The notes: generated from the letters alone by a model not told the origin. A DNA stretch of 64,000 nucleotides from Sinomicrobium pectinilyticum (GCF_003725735.1 NZ_RJTM01000002.1:1-64000); one strand, 5' to 3'. Shown: positions 8,608 to 17,674, counted from the first letter of the stretch. A program made the numbers and translations.

Positions 8608-9471
8608 ATGTTAAGAAAAAGTATAATTGGTTTAATAATAGTTCTCAACCTGGGAGCCTGTTCGTATTTCCGTAGCGATGAAACAGTAGATGCGGTAGCC
8701 AGGGTAGGGGACAGTTACCTGTATAAAAAAGACCTGTCGGGAATTTACGGAGAGAATATGTCCCGCGAAGACAGCCTGGTAGTGAAGAATAATTTTGTGA
8801 ATAACTGGGCGATGAGACAGCTTTTCATGGAAAAGGCAAAGATAAACCTGCCGGAAGAACAGCTGAGGGAGTTTGAGAAACTTATCGAAGAATACAAAAC
8901 CGACCTGTATACCACAACCTATAAAGAAGCACTGGTAAACAGCGCTATGGATACGGCAGTGACCGATGCGGAAGTAGAGTCTTTTTACAATAATACCGAG
9001 GACAATTTTAAACTGAATGAAGAATTGTGGCGTTTTCGCTACATAGAGGTCAGCCCGGATTTTGAAAAGCTTGCCGAGGTCCGGGAAAAATTCAGGAGAT
9101 TCGGAGAAACCGATAAGGCCGAACTCGAGGAGATGGCCATACAGTTCAAATCCTATTCCCTGGAGGATTCTATCTGGGTGAAGACCTCCCAGATTTTTCA
9201 AAAGATTCCCCTTCTGGGTAACGAGGAAAATGAAAAAAACATAAAAAAATCGAATTTTATTGAATTAACAGACTCATTAGGGGTATATTTGGTCTATATT
9301 AACGATATTTTGCATCGCCACGATAATGCCCCGATGTCGTATATCAAACCTACTATTAAACAGATATTGCTGAATCGTAAGAAACTGGAATTCCTGAGGA
9401 AACTGGAAAAAGAAATAATGGATGAGGCAGTCAGAAAAAAGAAATTTCAAACCTATGAATCGGATAAGTAA
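8608..9471 (+). CDS. Lipoprotein related to SurA/PpiC-type folding factors
   Basis: A 287-residue secreted protein. The signal MLRKSIIGLIIVLNLGAC ends in a lipobox (Cys18), so it should be lipid-anchored on the periplasmic face. The rest is a charged helical protein (residues 35-130 resemble a SurA N-terminal chaperone domain), followed by a region that could be a degenerate parvulin fold. I see no clear catalytic parvulin signature. It overlaps the next gene, a SurA-like isomerase, by 17 bases, which supports a role in outer-membrane protein folding. The ATG at 8608 is chosen because it gives the signal peptide. Confidence 0.75.
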   Translation: MLRKSIIGLIIVLNLGACSYFRSDETVDAVARVGDSYLYKKDLSGIYGENMSREDSLVVKNNFVNNWAMRQLFMEKAKINLPEEQLREFEKLIEEYKTDLYTTTYKEALVNSAMDTAVTDAEVESFYNNTEDNFKLNEELWRFRYIEVSPDFEKLAEVREKFRRFGETDKAELEEMAIQFKSYSLEDSIWVKTSQIFQKIPLLGNEENEKNIKKSNFIELTDSLGVYLVYINDILHRHDNAPMSYIKPTIKQILLNRKKLEFLRKLEKEIMDEAVRKKKFQTYESDK

Positions 9472-10951
9472 GATTGTTGCAGGAATTGCTATTTGTATGC
9501 TGCAACCGGGATGGGCACAGGAAAATGCGAATGAAACGAAGGAAACTACCGGAACTGTGGAAACAATAAGCACAGAGATGCCGCAGGACAGCACTGCGGT
9601 GAGCCAGGTAAGTGAAGCAGCACCGAAAGAAATTTCCGAAAGTAGACCGACCCCCGGCGAAAAAGTGAAAGTAGACGGGGTGGTATCCGTAGTGGGGGAT
9701 TACATTATCCTGGAATCGGATATAGACAAGAGTTATATAGATCTGCAGAATCAGGGGGTGTCTATAAAAGATATCAGCCGTTGCCAGCTGCTTGGTAAAC
9801 TCATGGAAGACAAGTTGTATGCGCACCAGGCCGTACAGGACAGCCTGGAGGTGTCCGATAAACAGATCTTGGCACAGACGGAACAGCAGCTTAATTACCT
9901 GGTAAGCCAGGTAGGTACGATGGAAAACCTGTTGGCGTACTATAAGAAATCGGATGAAGAAAGTTTCAAGGAAGAACTTTTCCAGATCAATAAAATACGG
10001 GTACTGGCCGAAAACATGCAGAGCAAGGTGGTGGATGAAATAGAGATCACACCCGAAGAGGTAAGGCAGTGGTATAACAATATCCCGGAAGAAGAACGTC
10101 CGGTTTTCGGTGCCGAACTGGAAATAGCGCAAATAGTAAAAGAGCCTGAAGTTCCCGAAGAGGAAAAGCAGAAAGTGGTAAACAGGCTGCGGGAGATGAA
10201 GAGGGATATCGAAGAGAACGGCGCCAGCTTTGCCACCAAGGCCATCCTGTACTCCAAAGACCCCGGGTCGAGCACCAAGGGAGGTTTTTACCATGTGACC
10301 AAGCACACCGGCTTTGCCAAAGAATTTATGGACGTAGCGTATAGCCTCCGTGAAGGAGAAATATCCGATCCTTTTGAGACGAATTTCGGATGGCATATTA
10401 TAAAAATAGATAAAATAAGGGGGCAGGAACTCGATCTGAGACATATCCTCCTCATGCCCGAAATACCACAGGATGCATTGGATAAAACCAAAAAAGAACT
10501 GGAAGAAGTGCGGGAAAAGATCATCAACGGAGAAGTTTCTTTTGCAGATGCCGCAAGAGAGTATTCCGATGAGAAGGAAACCAAGTTCGAAGGCGGACAA
10601 TTGCGTAACCCCAGTAACATGGATACCCGTTTTGAACTGACCAAGCTGGACCCGACGCTCTATAACCAGGTGCGTAATCTGGAAACCGGGGAAGTATCAC
10701 AGGTTTATAAAGAAGAAGACCCCAAAAGTCCCGGGCGCATCACCTTTAAAATACTTAAGGTAACCAACAAGTATGAAGATCACAAAGCGGATTACGTCAA
10801 AGATTACCTGAAGATCAAGGAACTGGCACTGAAAGAAAAACAGATAAAGGCCATCAGGGAGTGGATGGAGAAAACCATTGAGGATACCTATATTATGGTG
10901 AACTCCGATTATAAGGACTGCGATTTCTCTAATAAATGGGTTAAAAATTAA
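9455..10951 (+). CDS. SurA-like periplasmic peptidyl-prolyl isomerase
   Basis: A 498-residue exported chaperone/isomerase. The signal peptide (MNRISKIVAGIAICMLQPGWAQ) is followed by a Thr/Glu-rich linker and a SurA N-terminal domain (VDGVVSVVGDYIILESDID at about 70-88). Two parvulin domains follow: one around residues 215-325 (with KGGFYHVTK and FGWHIIKI), the second around 330-440 (starting LDLRHILLMPE). It should help outer-membrane proteins fold. It overlaps the lipoprotein gene by 17 bases and is followed by a terminator, so the two form an operon. Confidence 0.88.
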   Translation: MNRISKIVAGIAICMLQPGWAQENANETKETTGTVETISTEMPQDSTAVSQVSEAAPKEISESRPTPGEKVKVDGVVSVVGDYIILESDIDKSYIDLQNQGVSIKDISRCQLLGKLMEDKLYAHQAVQDSLEVSDKQILAQTEQQLNYLVSQVGTMENLLAYYKKSDEESFKEELFQINKIRVLAENMQSKVVDEIEITPEEVRQWYNNIPEEERPVFGAELEIAQIVKEPEVPEEEKQKVVNRLREMKRDIEENGASFATKAILYSKDPGSSTKGGFYHVTKHTGFAKEFMDVAYSLREGEISDPFETNFGWHIIKIDKIRGQELDLRHILLMPEIPQDALDKTKKELEEVREKIINGEVSFADAAREYSDEKETKFEGGQLRNPSNMDTRFELTKLDPTLYNQVRNLETGEVSQVYKEEDPKSPGRITFKILKVTNKYEDHKADYVKDYLKIKELALKEKQIKAIREWMEKTIEDTYIMVNSDYKDCDFSNKWVKN

Positions 10952-10958
10952 ACCGTTC

Positions 10959-10989
10959 CCGGCATATCTACCCGGTATGCCGGTTTTTA
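10959..10989 (+). terminator. Terminator of the PPIase operon
   Basis: 8-bp perfect stem CCGGCATA / TATGCCGG with a 9-base loop, followed by TTTTTAT. Confidence 0.88.
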
Positions 10990-11032
10990 TATTGAACTTA
11001 TCAGAAAATAAATACCTCAAATCCGAAACTTT

Positions 11033-11986
11033 ATGTCTGACGTTTCCGCGCTGAAATCCCTGGTAGAAAAATATCTTGAGCTCAAAAAGGAAATAGCCAA
11101 AGTAATCATAGGTCAGGAAGCGGTCATAGAAGAAATACTGCTGGCCATATATTCCGGCGGACATGCCCTGCTGATAGGTGTGCCCGGGCTGGCAAAGACA
11201 TTGATGATCCACACTATAGCCGATGCACTGGGACTGGACTTTAAACGGATCCAGTTTACGCCGGACCTGATGCCGAGTGACATTCTGGGAAGCGAGATCC
11301 TCGATGCCAACCGGGAATTCAGGTTTATAAAAGGACCTGTATTTGCAAATATTATCCTTGCGGACGAAATAAACCGTACACCTCCCAAAACCCAGGCTGC
11401 CCTGTTGGAAGCGATGCAGGAAAGAGCGGTTACGGTGGCGGGATACAATTATAAAATGAGCCTTCCGTACTTTGTACTCGCTACACAAAACCCCATTGAA
11501 CAGGAAGGCACCTATCCTTTACCCGAAGCACAACTGGACAGGTTTATGTTTGCCATAGAACTGGGATACCCTACTTTTGAAGAAGAGGTAAATGTTGTAA
11601 AATCCACTACGATAGATAAAGAAGTAAAAGTAACTCCCATGTTCACTGCAAAAGAAATTGTGGATATTCAGCATCTGGTACGCAGGATACCTGTGGCAGA
11701 CAACGTTGTGGAATATGCGGTGCGTTTGGTGGGTAAAACAAGGCCCAACAGCGGACAGTCAGCTAAAATTGTAGATGAGTATGTAGACTGGGGGGCAGGG
11801 CCGCGGGCTTCGCAAAACCTTGTCCTGGCGGCAAAAGCGCATGCGGCGGTCCGTGGAAAGTTCTCTCCCGATATAGAGAACATACAGGCCGTAGCCAACG
11901 GAGTTCTCCGCCACAGGGTCATAAAAAACTACAAGGCCGAAGCCGAAAATGTCTCTGTTGAAGATATTATCAAAGCATTACTTTAA
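11033..11986 (+). CDS. MoxR-family AAA+ ATPase
   Basis: A 317-residue MoxR ATPase, a chaperone class often linked to maturation of protein complexes or envelope stress. The P-loop GVPGLAKT is at about residues 49-56, Walker B IILADEINR at 106-114, and the sensor 1 segment FVLATQNPIEQEGTYPLPEAQLDRF follows. MoxR genes usually sit with DUF58 and von Willebrand A-domain genes; here it stands alone, between the PPIase operon and the convergent aquaporin gene, so its partner genes must be elsewhere. Confidence 0.92.
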   Translation: MSDVSALKSLVEKYLELKKEIAKVIIGQEAVIEEILLAIYSGGHALLIGVPGLAKTLMIHTIADALGLDFKRIQFTPDLMPSDILGSEILDANREFRFIKGPVFANIILADEINRTPPKTQAALLEAMQERAVTVAGYNYKMSLPYFVLATQNPIEQEGTYPLPEAQLDRFMFAIELGYPTFEEEVNVVKSTTIDKEVKVTPMFTAKEIVDIQHLVRRIPVADNVVEYAVRLVGKTRPNSGQSAKIVDEYVDWGAGPRASQNLVLAAKAHAAVRGKFSPDIENIQAVANGVLRHRVIKNYKAEAENVSVEDIIKALL

Positions 11987-12092
11987 TCTCATTAAATTGG
12001 GTCTAATTCCCTAACACCTGTCCTTAGTTTATCGAAGGGCTCTGCATCGAAATGAGCTAAGGTTTGGCTCGTTTGAATACCTCGCATCCCCA

Positions 12093-12122
12093 TAATTATC
12101 GGGATTGCCTCGAGGTAGTTGA
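12093..12122. repeat. 30-bp dispersed repeat, copy 1
   Basis: A 30-base segment beginning TAATTATCGGGATTGCC and ending CGAGGTAGTTGA. It recurs at 20310-20339 with a single mismatch (T to C). Confidence 0.85.
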
Positions 12123-12162
12123 TTCTTTTTTGAATTTCCTCCCCGGGCCGGGAGCAAAAAAG

Positions 12163-12194
12163 ATATACCTGTCACACATTTATGACAGGTATAT
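12163..12194. terminator. Strong hairpin between convergent moxR and aqpZ
   Basis: 12-bp perfect stem ATATACCTGTCA / TGACAGGTATAT with an 8-base loop. It probably acts as a terminator for one or both converging genes, although the T tracts are poor. Confidence 0.6.
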
Positions 12195-12219
12195 GGAAAA
12201 TTTTATATTGTTCAGTTTA

Positions 12220-12921
12220 CTATTGATAAGGTGCCGAAGTCGTTTCCTTCTCCTGGAAAAAACGGTAAACGATCCCTGCCAGTATAGCACCCGCCACAGG
12301 AGCGGCAATAAACAACCACAGTTGCTGTAACGCCCAGTCACCTACAAATATGGCCTGGCTTATACTGCGCGCCGGATTTACCGAAGTGTTGGTGACCGGA
12401 ATGCTGATAAGGTGTATAAGGGTAAGCGCCAGCCCGATGGCCATACCGGCAAAGCCCGAAGGTGCTCTTTTATCTGTTACCCCGAGGATAATGATAAGAA
12501 ACATAAAAGTCATTACCACTTCCGTAAGCAGGGCAGCTCCCATGCTGTAACCGCCCGGAGAATGTTCTCCGTACCCGTTGGCTGCAAAATTCCCTATTTC
12601 ACTACCATTTCCTGTAGCAATGACATAAAGAATGCCCGCCGCAACCAGCCCACCAAGTATTTGGGCGATAATGTAGGGAAACAGGTCGCGTACGCCAAAA
12701 CGCCCGCCCATCCATAAGCCAATGGATACGGCAGGGTTCAGGTGCGCCCCGGAGATGTGCCCCAGGCCATAGGCAATGGTCAGTACCGTAAGGCCAAAAG
12801 CCAGTGCTACCCCGAGTAGGCCGATTCCCAGTTCCGGGAAAGCCGCTGCAAGTACCGCACTTCCGCAACCTCCCAGTACCAACCAGAAGGTGCCGATAAA
12901 TTCTGCTAAAAATTTTTTCAT
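12220..12921 (-). CDS. aqpZ: Aquaporin Z
   Basis: A water channel of 233 residues in the inner membrane. It has six membrane helices and both half-helix NPA motifs: [10 protein letters not shown] at about 58-67 and NTSVNPARS at about 178-186. The HLNPAVS context and the arginine after the second NPA fit a water-selective aquaporin rather than a glycerol facilitator. It stands alone, convergent with the MoxR gene. A gene-free region of about 340 bases lies upstream. Confidence 0.95.
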   Translation of the reverse strand: MKKFLAEFIGTFWLVLGGCGSAVLAAAFPELGIGLLGVALAFGLTVLTIAYGLGHISGAHLNPAVSIGLWMGGRFGVRDLFPYIIAQILGGLVAAGILYVIATGNGSEIGNFAANGYGEHSPGGYSMGAALLTEVVMTFMFLIIILGVTDKRAPSGFAGMAIGLALTLIHLISIPVTNTSVNPARSISQAIFVGDWALQQLWLFIAAPVAGAILAGIVYRFFQEKETTSAPYQ

Positions 12922-13260
12922 AAAATAATCAGTTTTTAAGGCCGAGAAGCCTTGTTATACATAAAGGCATTTGTTTTATTGCCCGGCAATAACAACGTGT
13001 TACACAATTTTGACACAGTTATTTACTGCCGCGGTGTACATGAAAAAATATTTATCTCTTTCGGAGATAAGTGAAATGTGGGGTGGTAATGAAAAAAATA
13101 ATTATATCAAATTTAACTAAACTACCGAAATATTGTTAAGGTTGTGAGAAAATTTTCATGTACATGGATAAAATGTATGGAAACAGGGACGAATTCCCAG
13201 GTATAAATACCCTTTTTGTGCGAATGGTTTACTTTTGTAAAAGACAAACAAACATGTGCT
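12922..13260. other. Intergenic region with long-range inverted repeat
   Basis: Lies between divergent aqpZ and a DUF3820 gene. TGTACATGAAAA (13035-13046) pairs perfectly with TTTTCATGTACA (13153-13164), enclosing about 105 AT-rich bases. A TACTTTTG box at 13230-13237 fits the -7 consensus for the DUF3820 gene. Confidence 0.55.
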
Positions 13261-13491
13261 ATGGAAATGCAATATAACCGGGAATTCCTGGTAAAACTCG
13301 CCAGGGCCAAAATGCCTTTCGGGAAATATAAAGACACTTATATTACCGATCTCCCGGAGCCTTACCTGGTCTGGTTTAAACAAAAAGGTTTTCCGGGCGG
13401 GACCCTGGGAAAACAACTGGAAGCTATGCTGGAGATAAAAATTAACGGGTTGGAAAACCTTGTCAGGACCATACGGCAACAGGGCTTTTAA
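13261..13491 (+). CDS. DUF3820 family protein
   Basis: A 76-residue cytosolic protein with the DUF3820 pattern: MPFGKYKDTYITDLPEPYLVWFKQKGFPGG, then a helical tail. The family is widespread in Bacteroidota and Proteobacteria and its function is not settled; some members are described as linked to virulence regulation. The start is the ATG at 13261; an alternative ATG two codons later (13267) is possible. It has its own -7 box and a downstream hairpin, so it is probably monocistronic. Confidence 0.85.
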   Translation: MEMQYNREFLVKLARAKMPFGKYKDTYITDLPEPYLVWFKQKGFPGGTLGKQLEAMLEIKINGLENLVRTIRQQGF

Positions 13492-13505
13492 AAGCCGTAT
13501 ACATG

Positions 13506-13535
13506 TCAAAGGCCGGACTTTAACCCGGCCTTTGA
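13506..13535 (+). terminator. Hairpin after the DUF3820 gene
   Basis: 11-bp perfect stem TCAAAGGCCGG / CCGGCCTTTGA with an 8-base loop. The T tract after it is weak. Confidence 0.7.
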
Positions 13536-13633
13536 TGTATTATTAGGATTGGCCCCGGACTTTTCGAATACGATCCGTCATCCCTTCAAACGGATAAGCG
13601 GAATGCGCAACTGGTCCGAAACACCTTACTGTT

Positions 13634-13951
13634 TTAAAACTGGTAACCCTCCTGCATCTGGTATTGCTCCATGATACCATCTATACCGTATATCGCAATA
13701 ACTACAATGGTATAAATAAGATAAGCTATATTGAGAACAATACCCACAATGGCAATAATCCTTCCCGTTTTTATACTGTTGTAGTTGTCGTAAAGTTCGG
13801 GTTCGGCTTTGTATATGTTAATGGATTTATTAGCCAGTACAAGAGCAATGATCGCAGGGATAACCCCTATCCCGCCAATACAGCAGCAGAGCAGTGATCC
13901 TATACTTAAAATGAGGATGAGTGCGGCGTTAGGTAATTTTTGTTGTTCCAT
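13634..13951 (-). CDS. CCC-motif membrane protein
   Basis: A 105-residue inner-membrane protein with two or three hydrophobic segments. The first (residues 8-40) contains the run LLCCCIGGIGVIPAIIALVLANKS, typical of the small CCC-motif/CD225-like membrane proteins of Bacteroidota; the last spans about residues 62-90. Function unknown. It lies 15 bases after the DUF2752 gene on the same strand, a pairing that is common in flavobacteria and suggests the two work together. Confidence 0.82.
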   Translation of the reverse strand: MEQQKLPNAALILILSIGSLLCCCIGGIGVIPAIIALVLANKSINIYKAEPELYDNYNSIKTGRIIAIVGIVLNIAYLIYTIVVIAIYGIDGIMEQYQMQEGYQF

Positions 13952-13966
13952 ATTTTTAAAGTTAAG

Positions 13967-14245
13967 TTACAAGAATTTCAGGATGTAATTGCCCATTATA
14001 AATAACACACTTATAATGGCAAGACCCGTGGTGATTGCGGAGAAGTTTTTTCTCTTCCATAGGATACCTGCCAGAAGGAAGGCGGATAACAATAACAACG
14101 GATAAATGGCCGGGTACATTTTAAATGCCCCTGCAAAATCACCTTCGAATAATAAGGCTGCGGAACGTTGCAGTCCGCATCCGGGACAGTCAAATCCCAG
14201 AATCCGCCTGTTGATACAAGGCAACATATATTTTTCCGCGTCCAA
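13967..14245 (-). CDS. DUF2752 membrane protein
   Basis: A 92-residue protein with the DUF2752 signature CPGCGLQRSAALLFEGDFAGAF (residues 20-41), then two membrane helices. The CxxC could bind metal or form a disulfide. The family has no proven role. It is the first gene of a two-gene unit with the CCC-motif protein. Confidence 0.88.
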   Translation of the reverse strand: MDAEKYMLPCINRRILGFDCPGCGLQRSAALLFEGDFAGAFKMYPAIYPLLLLSAFLLAGILWKRKNFSAITTGLAIISVLFIMGNYILKFL

Positions 14246-14259
14246 AATCGATGAAGTAT

Positions 14260-14293
14260 TTGTCTATCAGAATCTAAATTAATATTATTTTTG
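14260..14293 (+). promoter_or_regulatory. Promoter of the 14.3-kb membrane protein / Smr unit
   Basis: TTG at 14260-14262, 23-base spacer, TATTTTTG at 14286-14293, 13 bases before the ATG. Confidence 0.7.
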
Positions 14294-14306
14294 AGAAAAA
14301 GTAAGG

Positions 14307-14552
14307 ATGAACAGTAAAAATCGCCCCGTATTGTATGTAATCTGTATTGTTATAGGAGGATTACTGGTCTTTATAGGACAGGATGCGGAAGAGAACAAGG
14401 AGATACCCTATGTAATGATACTGGGCTTCGTATTGCTCATGTTCGGGCTTTACAAGGCAACTACGGGATGGGTAAAGGACAATCCCCGGGAAGATAACAG
14501 GCCGGAAGATAACGGGCAGGACGAACGGGAAGATGATACCCGCGACAATTAA
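14307..14552 (+). CDS. Small membrane protein with acidic tail
   Basis: An 81-residue protein with two hydrophobic helices (about residues 7-24 and 34-52), followed by a tail of about 25 residues rich in Asp, Glu, Asn and Arg (NPREDNRPEDNGQDERED). I do not recognise the family. The gene sits 20 bases before the Smr gene and shares its promoter. The repetitive acidic tail is probably disordered and cytoplasmic or periplasmic. Confidence 0.7.
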   Translation: MNSKNRPVLYVICIVIGGLLVFIGQDAEENKEIPYVMILGFVLLMFGLYKATTGWVKDNPREDNRPEDNGQDEREDDTRDN

Positions 14553-14572
14553 AGAGATTACAACTGATACAA

Positions 14573-15121
14573 ATGAAGGGTATAAAGACAGGAGACAGGG
14601 TAGAGACCATAGACGATTCCTTAAAGGGAAAAGTAGTGGCTGTCCGCGACCGGGTGCTGCATATTCTTACTGACGAAGGATTTGAGTTGCAGTTATTCCC
14701 GGAAGAGGTCATTAAAATAAACGACGCTTCCCTGTTACATGAAACCTCGGCAGATGCTGATAAATACCTCGCCGAGAAAGCATCTTATAAACGACGGGTG
14801 AAGATGAGGGCGAGGCCTAAAGAACGCGATGCCCCTAAAATGGAGGTCGATCTTCATATCCATAAGCTGGTGCCTTCTACCCGGGGAATGACCAATCATG
14901 ATATGCTTACCCTGCAACTGGACACAGCCAGGCGGCAACTGGAATTTGCCATACGGAAGCGTATTCAGAAAGTGGTCTTTATCCACGGAGTGGGGGAAGG
15001 TATACTGAAAATGGAACTTGAATACCTCTTTGGCAGATATGAAAATATTAAATTTTACGAAGCCGATTACCAAAAGTACGGTCTGGGAGCTACGGAAGTA
15101 TACATTTTTCAGAATGCGTAA
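14573..15121 (+). CDS. Smr-domain protein
   Basis: A 182-residue protein. The N-terminal 45 residues form a small beta domain (KTGDRVETIDDSLKGKVV, similar to the domain found before Smr in MutS2-like proteins). The C-terminal half is an Smr endonuclease-type domain with MEVDLHIHKL (DLH motif) and VVFIHGVGEGILK (HGxGxG motif). Smr domains nick or bind DNA or RNA; recent work on the family points to cleavage of mRNA at collided ribosomes. It is not a full MutS2, since the ATPase is absent. Confidence 0.85.
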   Translation: MKGIKTGDRVETIDDSLKGKVVAVRDRVLHILTDEGFELQLFPEEVIKINDASLLHETSADADKYLAEKASYKRRVKMRARPKERDAPKMEVDLHIHKLVPSTRGMTNHDMLTLQLDTARRQLEFAIRKRIQKVVFIHGVGEGILKMELEYLFGRYENIKFYEADYQKYGLGATEVYIFQNA

Positions 15122-15326
15122 TACACCTTCCGGTTATGCCGGAAACGGCTGGCCCCGAAAACAGTTCGAATTACGGGCTTAAGATTTCACCCTGATTTCC
15201 GGAAAAGTATGGTTCGGGGCACCGGGTTATTTAGGCCATGCCCCTGAACCCAGTAACCGGGTAACTAAAGAGCAATTTCATTGCTTTCGGGCAGTAGAGG
15301 TCTGGTTTTTAATAAGGATAAGACCT

Positions 15327-16250
15327 TTAAACAGGCTTATAAGCATCCTCCAGCTTTTGCAGGTCTATTTTTTTCATTTGTAAGAGGGCCTGCATAAGCC
15401 TGTCGGATTGCTTTTCATCTGCGTTTTGAAGCATTTCCGAAACAGCTTCCGGAACAATCTGCCAGGAAAGTCCGAATTTGTCTTTGAGCCATCCGCAAGC
15501 CTGTGCTTTTTCGTCTCCGCCTTCGGTGAGACAGCCCCAGTAATAATCCGTTTCCTCCTGATCTTTGCAGTTTACGATAAAAGAGACTGCTTCGTTAAAG
15601 GAAAAATCGTGTTGGCCAGGTCCGTCCATGATCATAAATTTTTCCCCGAGTAAATGAAACTGGGCGTGTTTCACAGCACCTTCCGGGGCTTCTTCCCCGG
15701 CCTCATATTTAAGTATACCATCGATTTCCGAAGGCGTGAATATTCCGGTATAATGATATATGGCCGTTTCGGCCAGCCCCATATTTTTATTGACAAATAA
15801 AAGACAGGGAGCTATCTTTTGGCCCACATCCGCTATATTGCCAAGGCTGATCTGCCAGGTGAGGCTATAACGGTCCTGAATAAAACCGTATCTTTTACTC
15901 CAGGGATAGGTGTTCAGCGGCATAAGAATATTGCCGTTTTCCGATAATTTTTGCCACAGTTCGTCCACTTCCGTTTCCGTTTCGCAGGTAACGAAAAAAG
16001 ATACCGACGGGTTTGGTTTGAACTGCGGCCCCCCGTTAATGGCCACAAACTTATAATGCTCTATCTCAAATTCCACGGTCATTACCGACCCTGCCGGTTT
16101 TCCGTGAAATTCGAAACCTTCTTTACCGTATCTTGTCGTTCTTCCCGTTCCCGAATTTTTAAATATCGAAATGTAAAAAGCCGCGGCATCTTCTGCTTCA
16201 TTGTCAAACCAGAGACCAGGAACGATTTTCTGTGTTTTTGTATTTTTCAT
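15327..16250 (-). CDS. VOC/PhnB-like protein with two tandem domains
   Basis: A 307-residue cytoplasmic protein with two copies of the PhnB-like (3-demethylubiquinone-9 methyltransferase-like) glyoxalase fold. The first covers about residues 5-135 (IVPGLWFDNEAEDAAAFY ... GFIQDRYSLTWQI), the second about 142-275 (IAPCLLFVNKNMGLAETAI ... DKFGLSWQIVP). A short C-terminal helix, MQALLQMKKIDLQKLEDA, is typical of this group. Substrate unknown; many relatives are fosfomycin- or glyoxal-type resistance homologues without proven activity. A miniature element lies just upstream. Confidence 0.85.
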   Translation of the reverse strand: MKNTKTQKIVPGLWFDNEAEDAAAFYISIFKNSGTGRTTRYGKEGFEFHGKPAGSVMTVEFEIEHYKFVAINGGPQFKPNPSVSFFVTCETETEVDELWQKLSENGNILMPLNTYPWSKRYGFIQDRYSLTWQISLGNIADVGQKIAPCLLFVNKNMGLAETAIYHYTGIFTPSEIDGILKYEAGEEAPEGAVKHAQFHLLGEKFMIMDGPGQHDFSFNEAVSFIVNCKDQEETDYYWGCLTEGGDEKAQACGWLKDKFGLSWQIVPEAVSEMLQNADEKQSDRLMQALLQMKKIDLQKLEDAYKPV

Positions 16251-16274
16251 AATGTGGTGTTTATGTTGTCAGAC

Positions 16275-16440
16275 TTAGAAACTGTTTAAATTTTGTTTTT
16301 GGAATATTTTATAGTGTATTTTTTCGTCAGATGAAGGTATTTTGAGGTGCATAGCCATAGCTACGGATCGAAAAATACCTGAAATATGGCGGAAAAAGAC
16401 GCGTAAAAGAACCAAAGGATAAAACTTAAACAGTTTCTTA
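16275..16440. mobile_element. Miniature inverted-repeat element, copy 1
   Basis: 166 bp. The ends TTAGAAACTGTTTAAATTTT and AAAACTTAAACAGTTTCTTA are imperfect inverted repeats of about 20 bases. Internal sequence around 16350 (TGCATAGCC, then TAGCTACGGA) matches the complement of the 48414-48595 copy, so the two are one family. It lies between divergent genes and encodes no protein. Confidence 0.72.
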
Positions 16441-16680
16441 CAGTAAAGATAATAGATAACGGATTTATTTCCGGGGGGATACATGACGTTTTGCAGGGGA
16501 GAACGGGACAAATGTTCCCCGGATGCGGATTAAGGCTGCTTCCGGTTACTTTTTTTCCTGCCCGAAGGGGGTTCAGGTGTGATTTCAGCTTTTGTCCGTC
16601 CCCGAAAGCCTGGAGCCGGACCCGGAAATAAGGGTACGGACTGCGCCGAGTTTCTGGCCGGGGACTCGCAAAAATATGTT

Positions 16681-16688
16681 TATATTTG
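16681..16688 (+). promoter_or_regulatory. -7 box of the immunophilin gene
   Basis: TATATTTG, 26 bases before the ATG at 16715. No TTG lies at the normal distance. Confidence 0.55.
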
Positions 16689-16714
16689 TGACTTATCCAA
16701 AAAAACAGATTAGC

Positions 16715-17647
16715 ATGCAAAACGGTATTTATGCAAAATTTAATACCTCCAGGGGAGAAATTCTCGTGAAGTTAACCCACGACAAGACCCCCGGGACGGT
16801 AGGTAACTTTGTAGGTCTGGCGGAAGGAAAGCTCGAAAACAAGGCAAGGCCTCAGGGGCAACCGTATTACGACGGACTTACATTTCATCGGGTGATCCCC
16901 GATTTTGTTATACAGGGAGGATGTCCCGAGGGAACCGGCTCCGGTGGCCCGGGTTATCAGTTTGACGATGAATTCCACCCCGATTTAAAACATTACGGCC
17001 CCGGAGTACTTTCTATGGCAAATGCAGGTCCCGGCACCAATGGCAGCCAGTTTTTTATAACACATGTGGAAACCGCATGGCTGGATGGTAAACATACGGT
17101 ATTCGGATTTGTCGAAAGCGGACAGGATGTAGTAGATGCCGTCCGCCAGGGAGACCTGATAGAAAGCGTGGAAATAGTAAGGGTAGGCGAAGAGGCTGAA
17201 AAATGGGACGCCGTCGGGGAATTCCGGAAATTTGAGGCAGCCAAGGAACAACGCCTTGCGGAAGAAAAACAAAAGACGGAAGATACCCTGAAAAAATTGA
17301 CAGAAGGCTTCGACCGGACGGGAAGCGGCCTGTGGTACAAAATACTGGAAAAGGGCAACGGAGATAAAGCCGTAAAAGGGAAAACGGTTTCCGTGCACTA
17401 TGAAGGCATGCTCATGGACGGCAGTGTTTTCGATTCTTCCTACAAAAGAAATCAGCCGATAGATTTCCGGTTAGGTGCCGGCCAGGTAATTTCCGGCTGG
17501 GAAGAAGGTATAGAACTACTGAACACCGGCGATAAGGCACGGCTTGTAATTCCGCCGGAACTGGCTTACGGAAGCCGGGGGGCAGGTGGGGTGATTCCGC
17601 CTAATGCTACCCTGGTTTTTGATGTGGAACTGGTGAAAATAAGCTAA
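16715..17647 (+). CDS. Dual immunophilin: cyclophilin-FKBP fusion
   Basis: A 310-residue cytoplasmic peptidyl-prolyl isomerase with two unrelated catalytic domains. Residues 1-165 are a cyclophilin (FHRVIPDFVIQGG, then GPGTNGSQFFIT). A charged helical linker covers about 165-215. Residues 215-310 are an FKBP (VSVHYEGMLMDGSVFDSS, VISGWEEGI, LAYGSRG). The start at 16715 follows the TATATTTG box; an in-frame upstream ATG at 16592 precedes that box and is rejected. Cyclophilin-FKBP fusions in this order are known from some spirochaetes and flavobacteria. Confidence 0.92.
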   Translation: MQNGIYAKFNTSRGEILVKLTHDKTPGTVGNFVGLAEGKLENKARPQGQPYYDGLTFHRVIPDFVIQGGCPEGTGSGGPGYQFDDEFHPDLKHYGPGVLSMANAGPGTNGSQFFITHVETAWLDGKHTVFGFVESGQDVVDAVRQGDLIESVEIVRVGEEAEKWDAVGEFRKFEAAKEQRLAEEKQKTEDTLKKLTEGFDRTGSGLWYKILEKGNGDKAVKGKTVSVHYEGMLMDGSVFDSSYKRNQPIDFRLGAGQVISGWEEGIELLNTGDKARLVIPPELAYGSRGAGGVIPPNATLVFDVELVKIS

Positions 17648-17674
17648 ATCCCCGAAATGGTTTAACAGGAAATA

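Noticed and set aside
9431-10600. A 389-codon minus-strand frame opposite the SurA-like gene
   Set aside because: Low-complexity, aromatic-rich translation without motifs; the opposite strand has two parvulin domains and a signal peptide.
16592-16714. Upstream extension of the immunophilin gene
   Set aside because: The extra 41 residues precede the TATATTTG promoter box and show no relation to cyclophilins.
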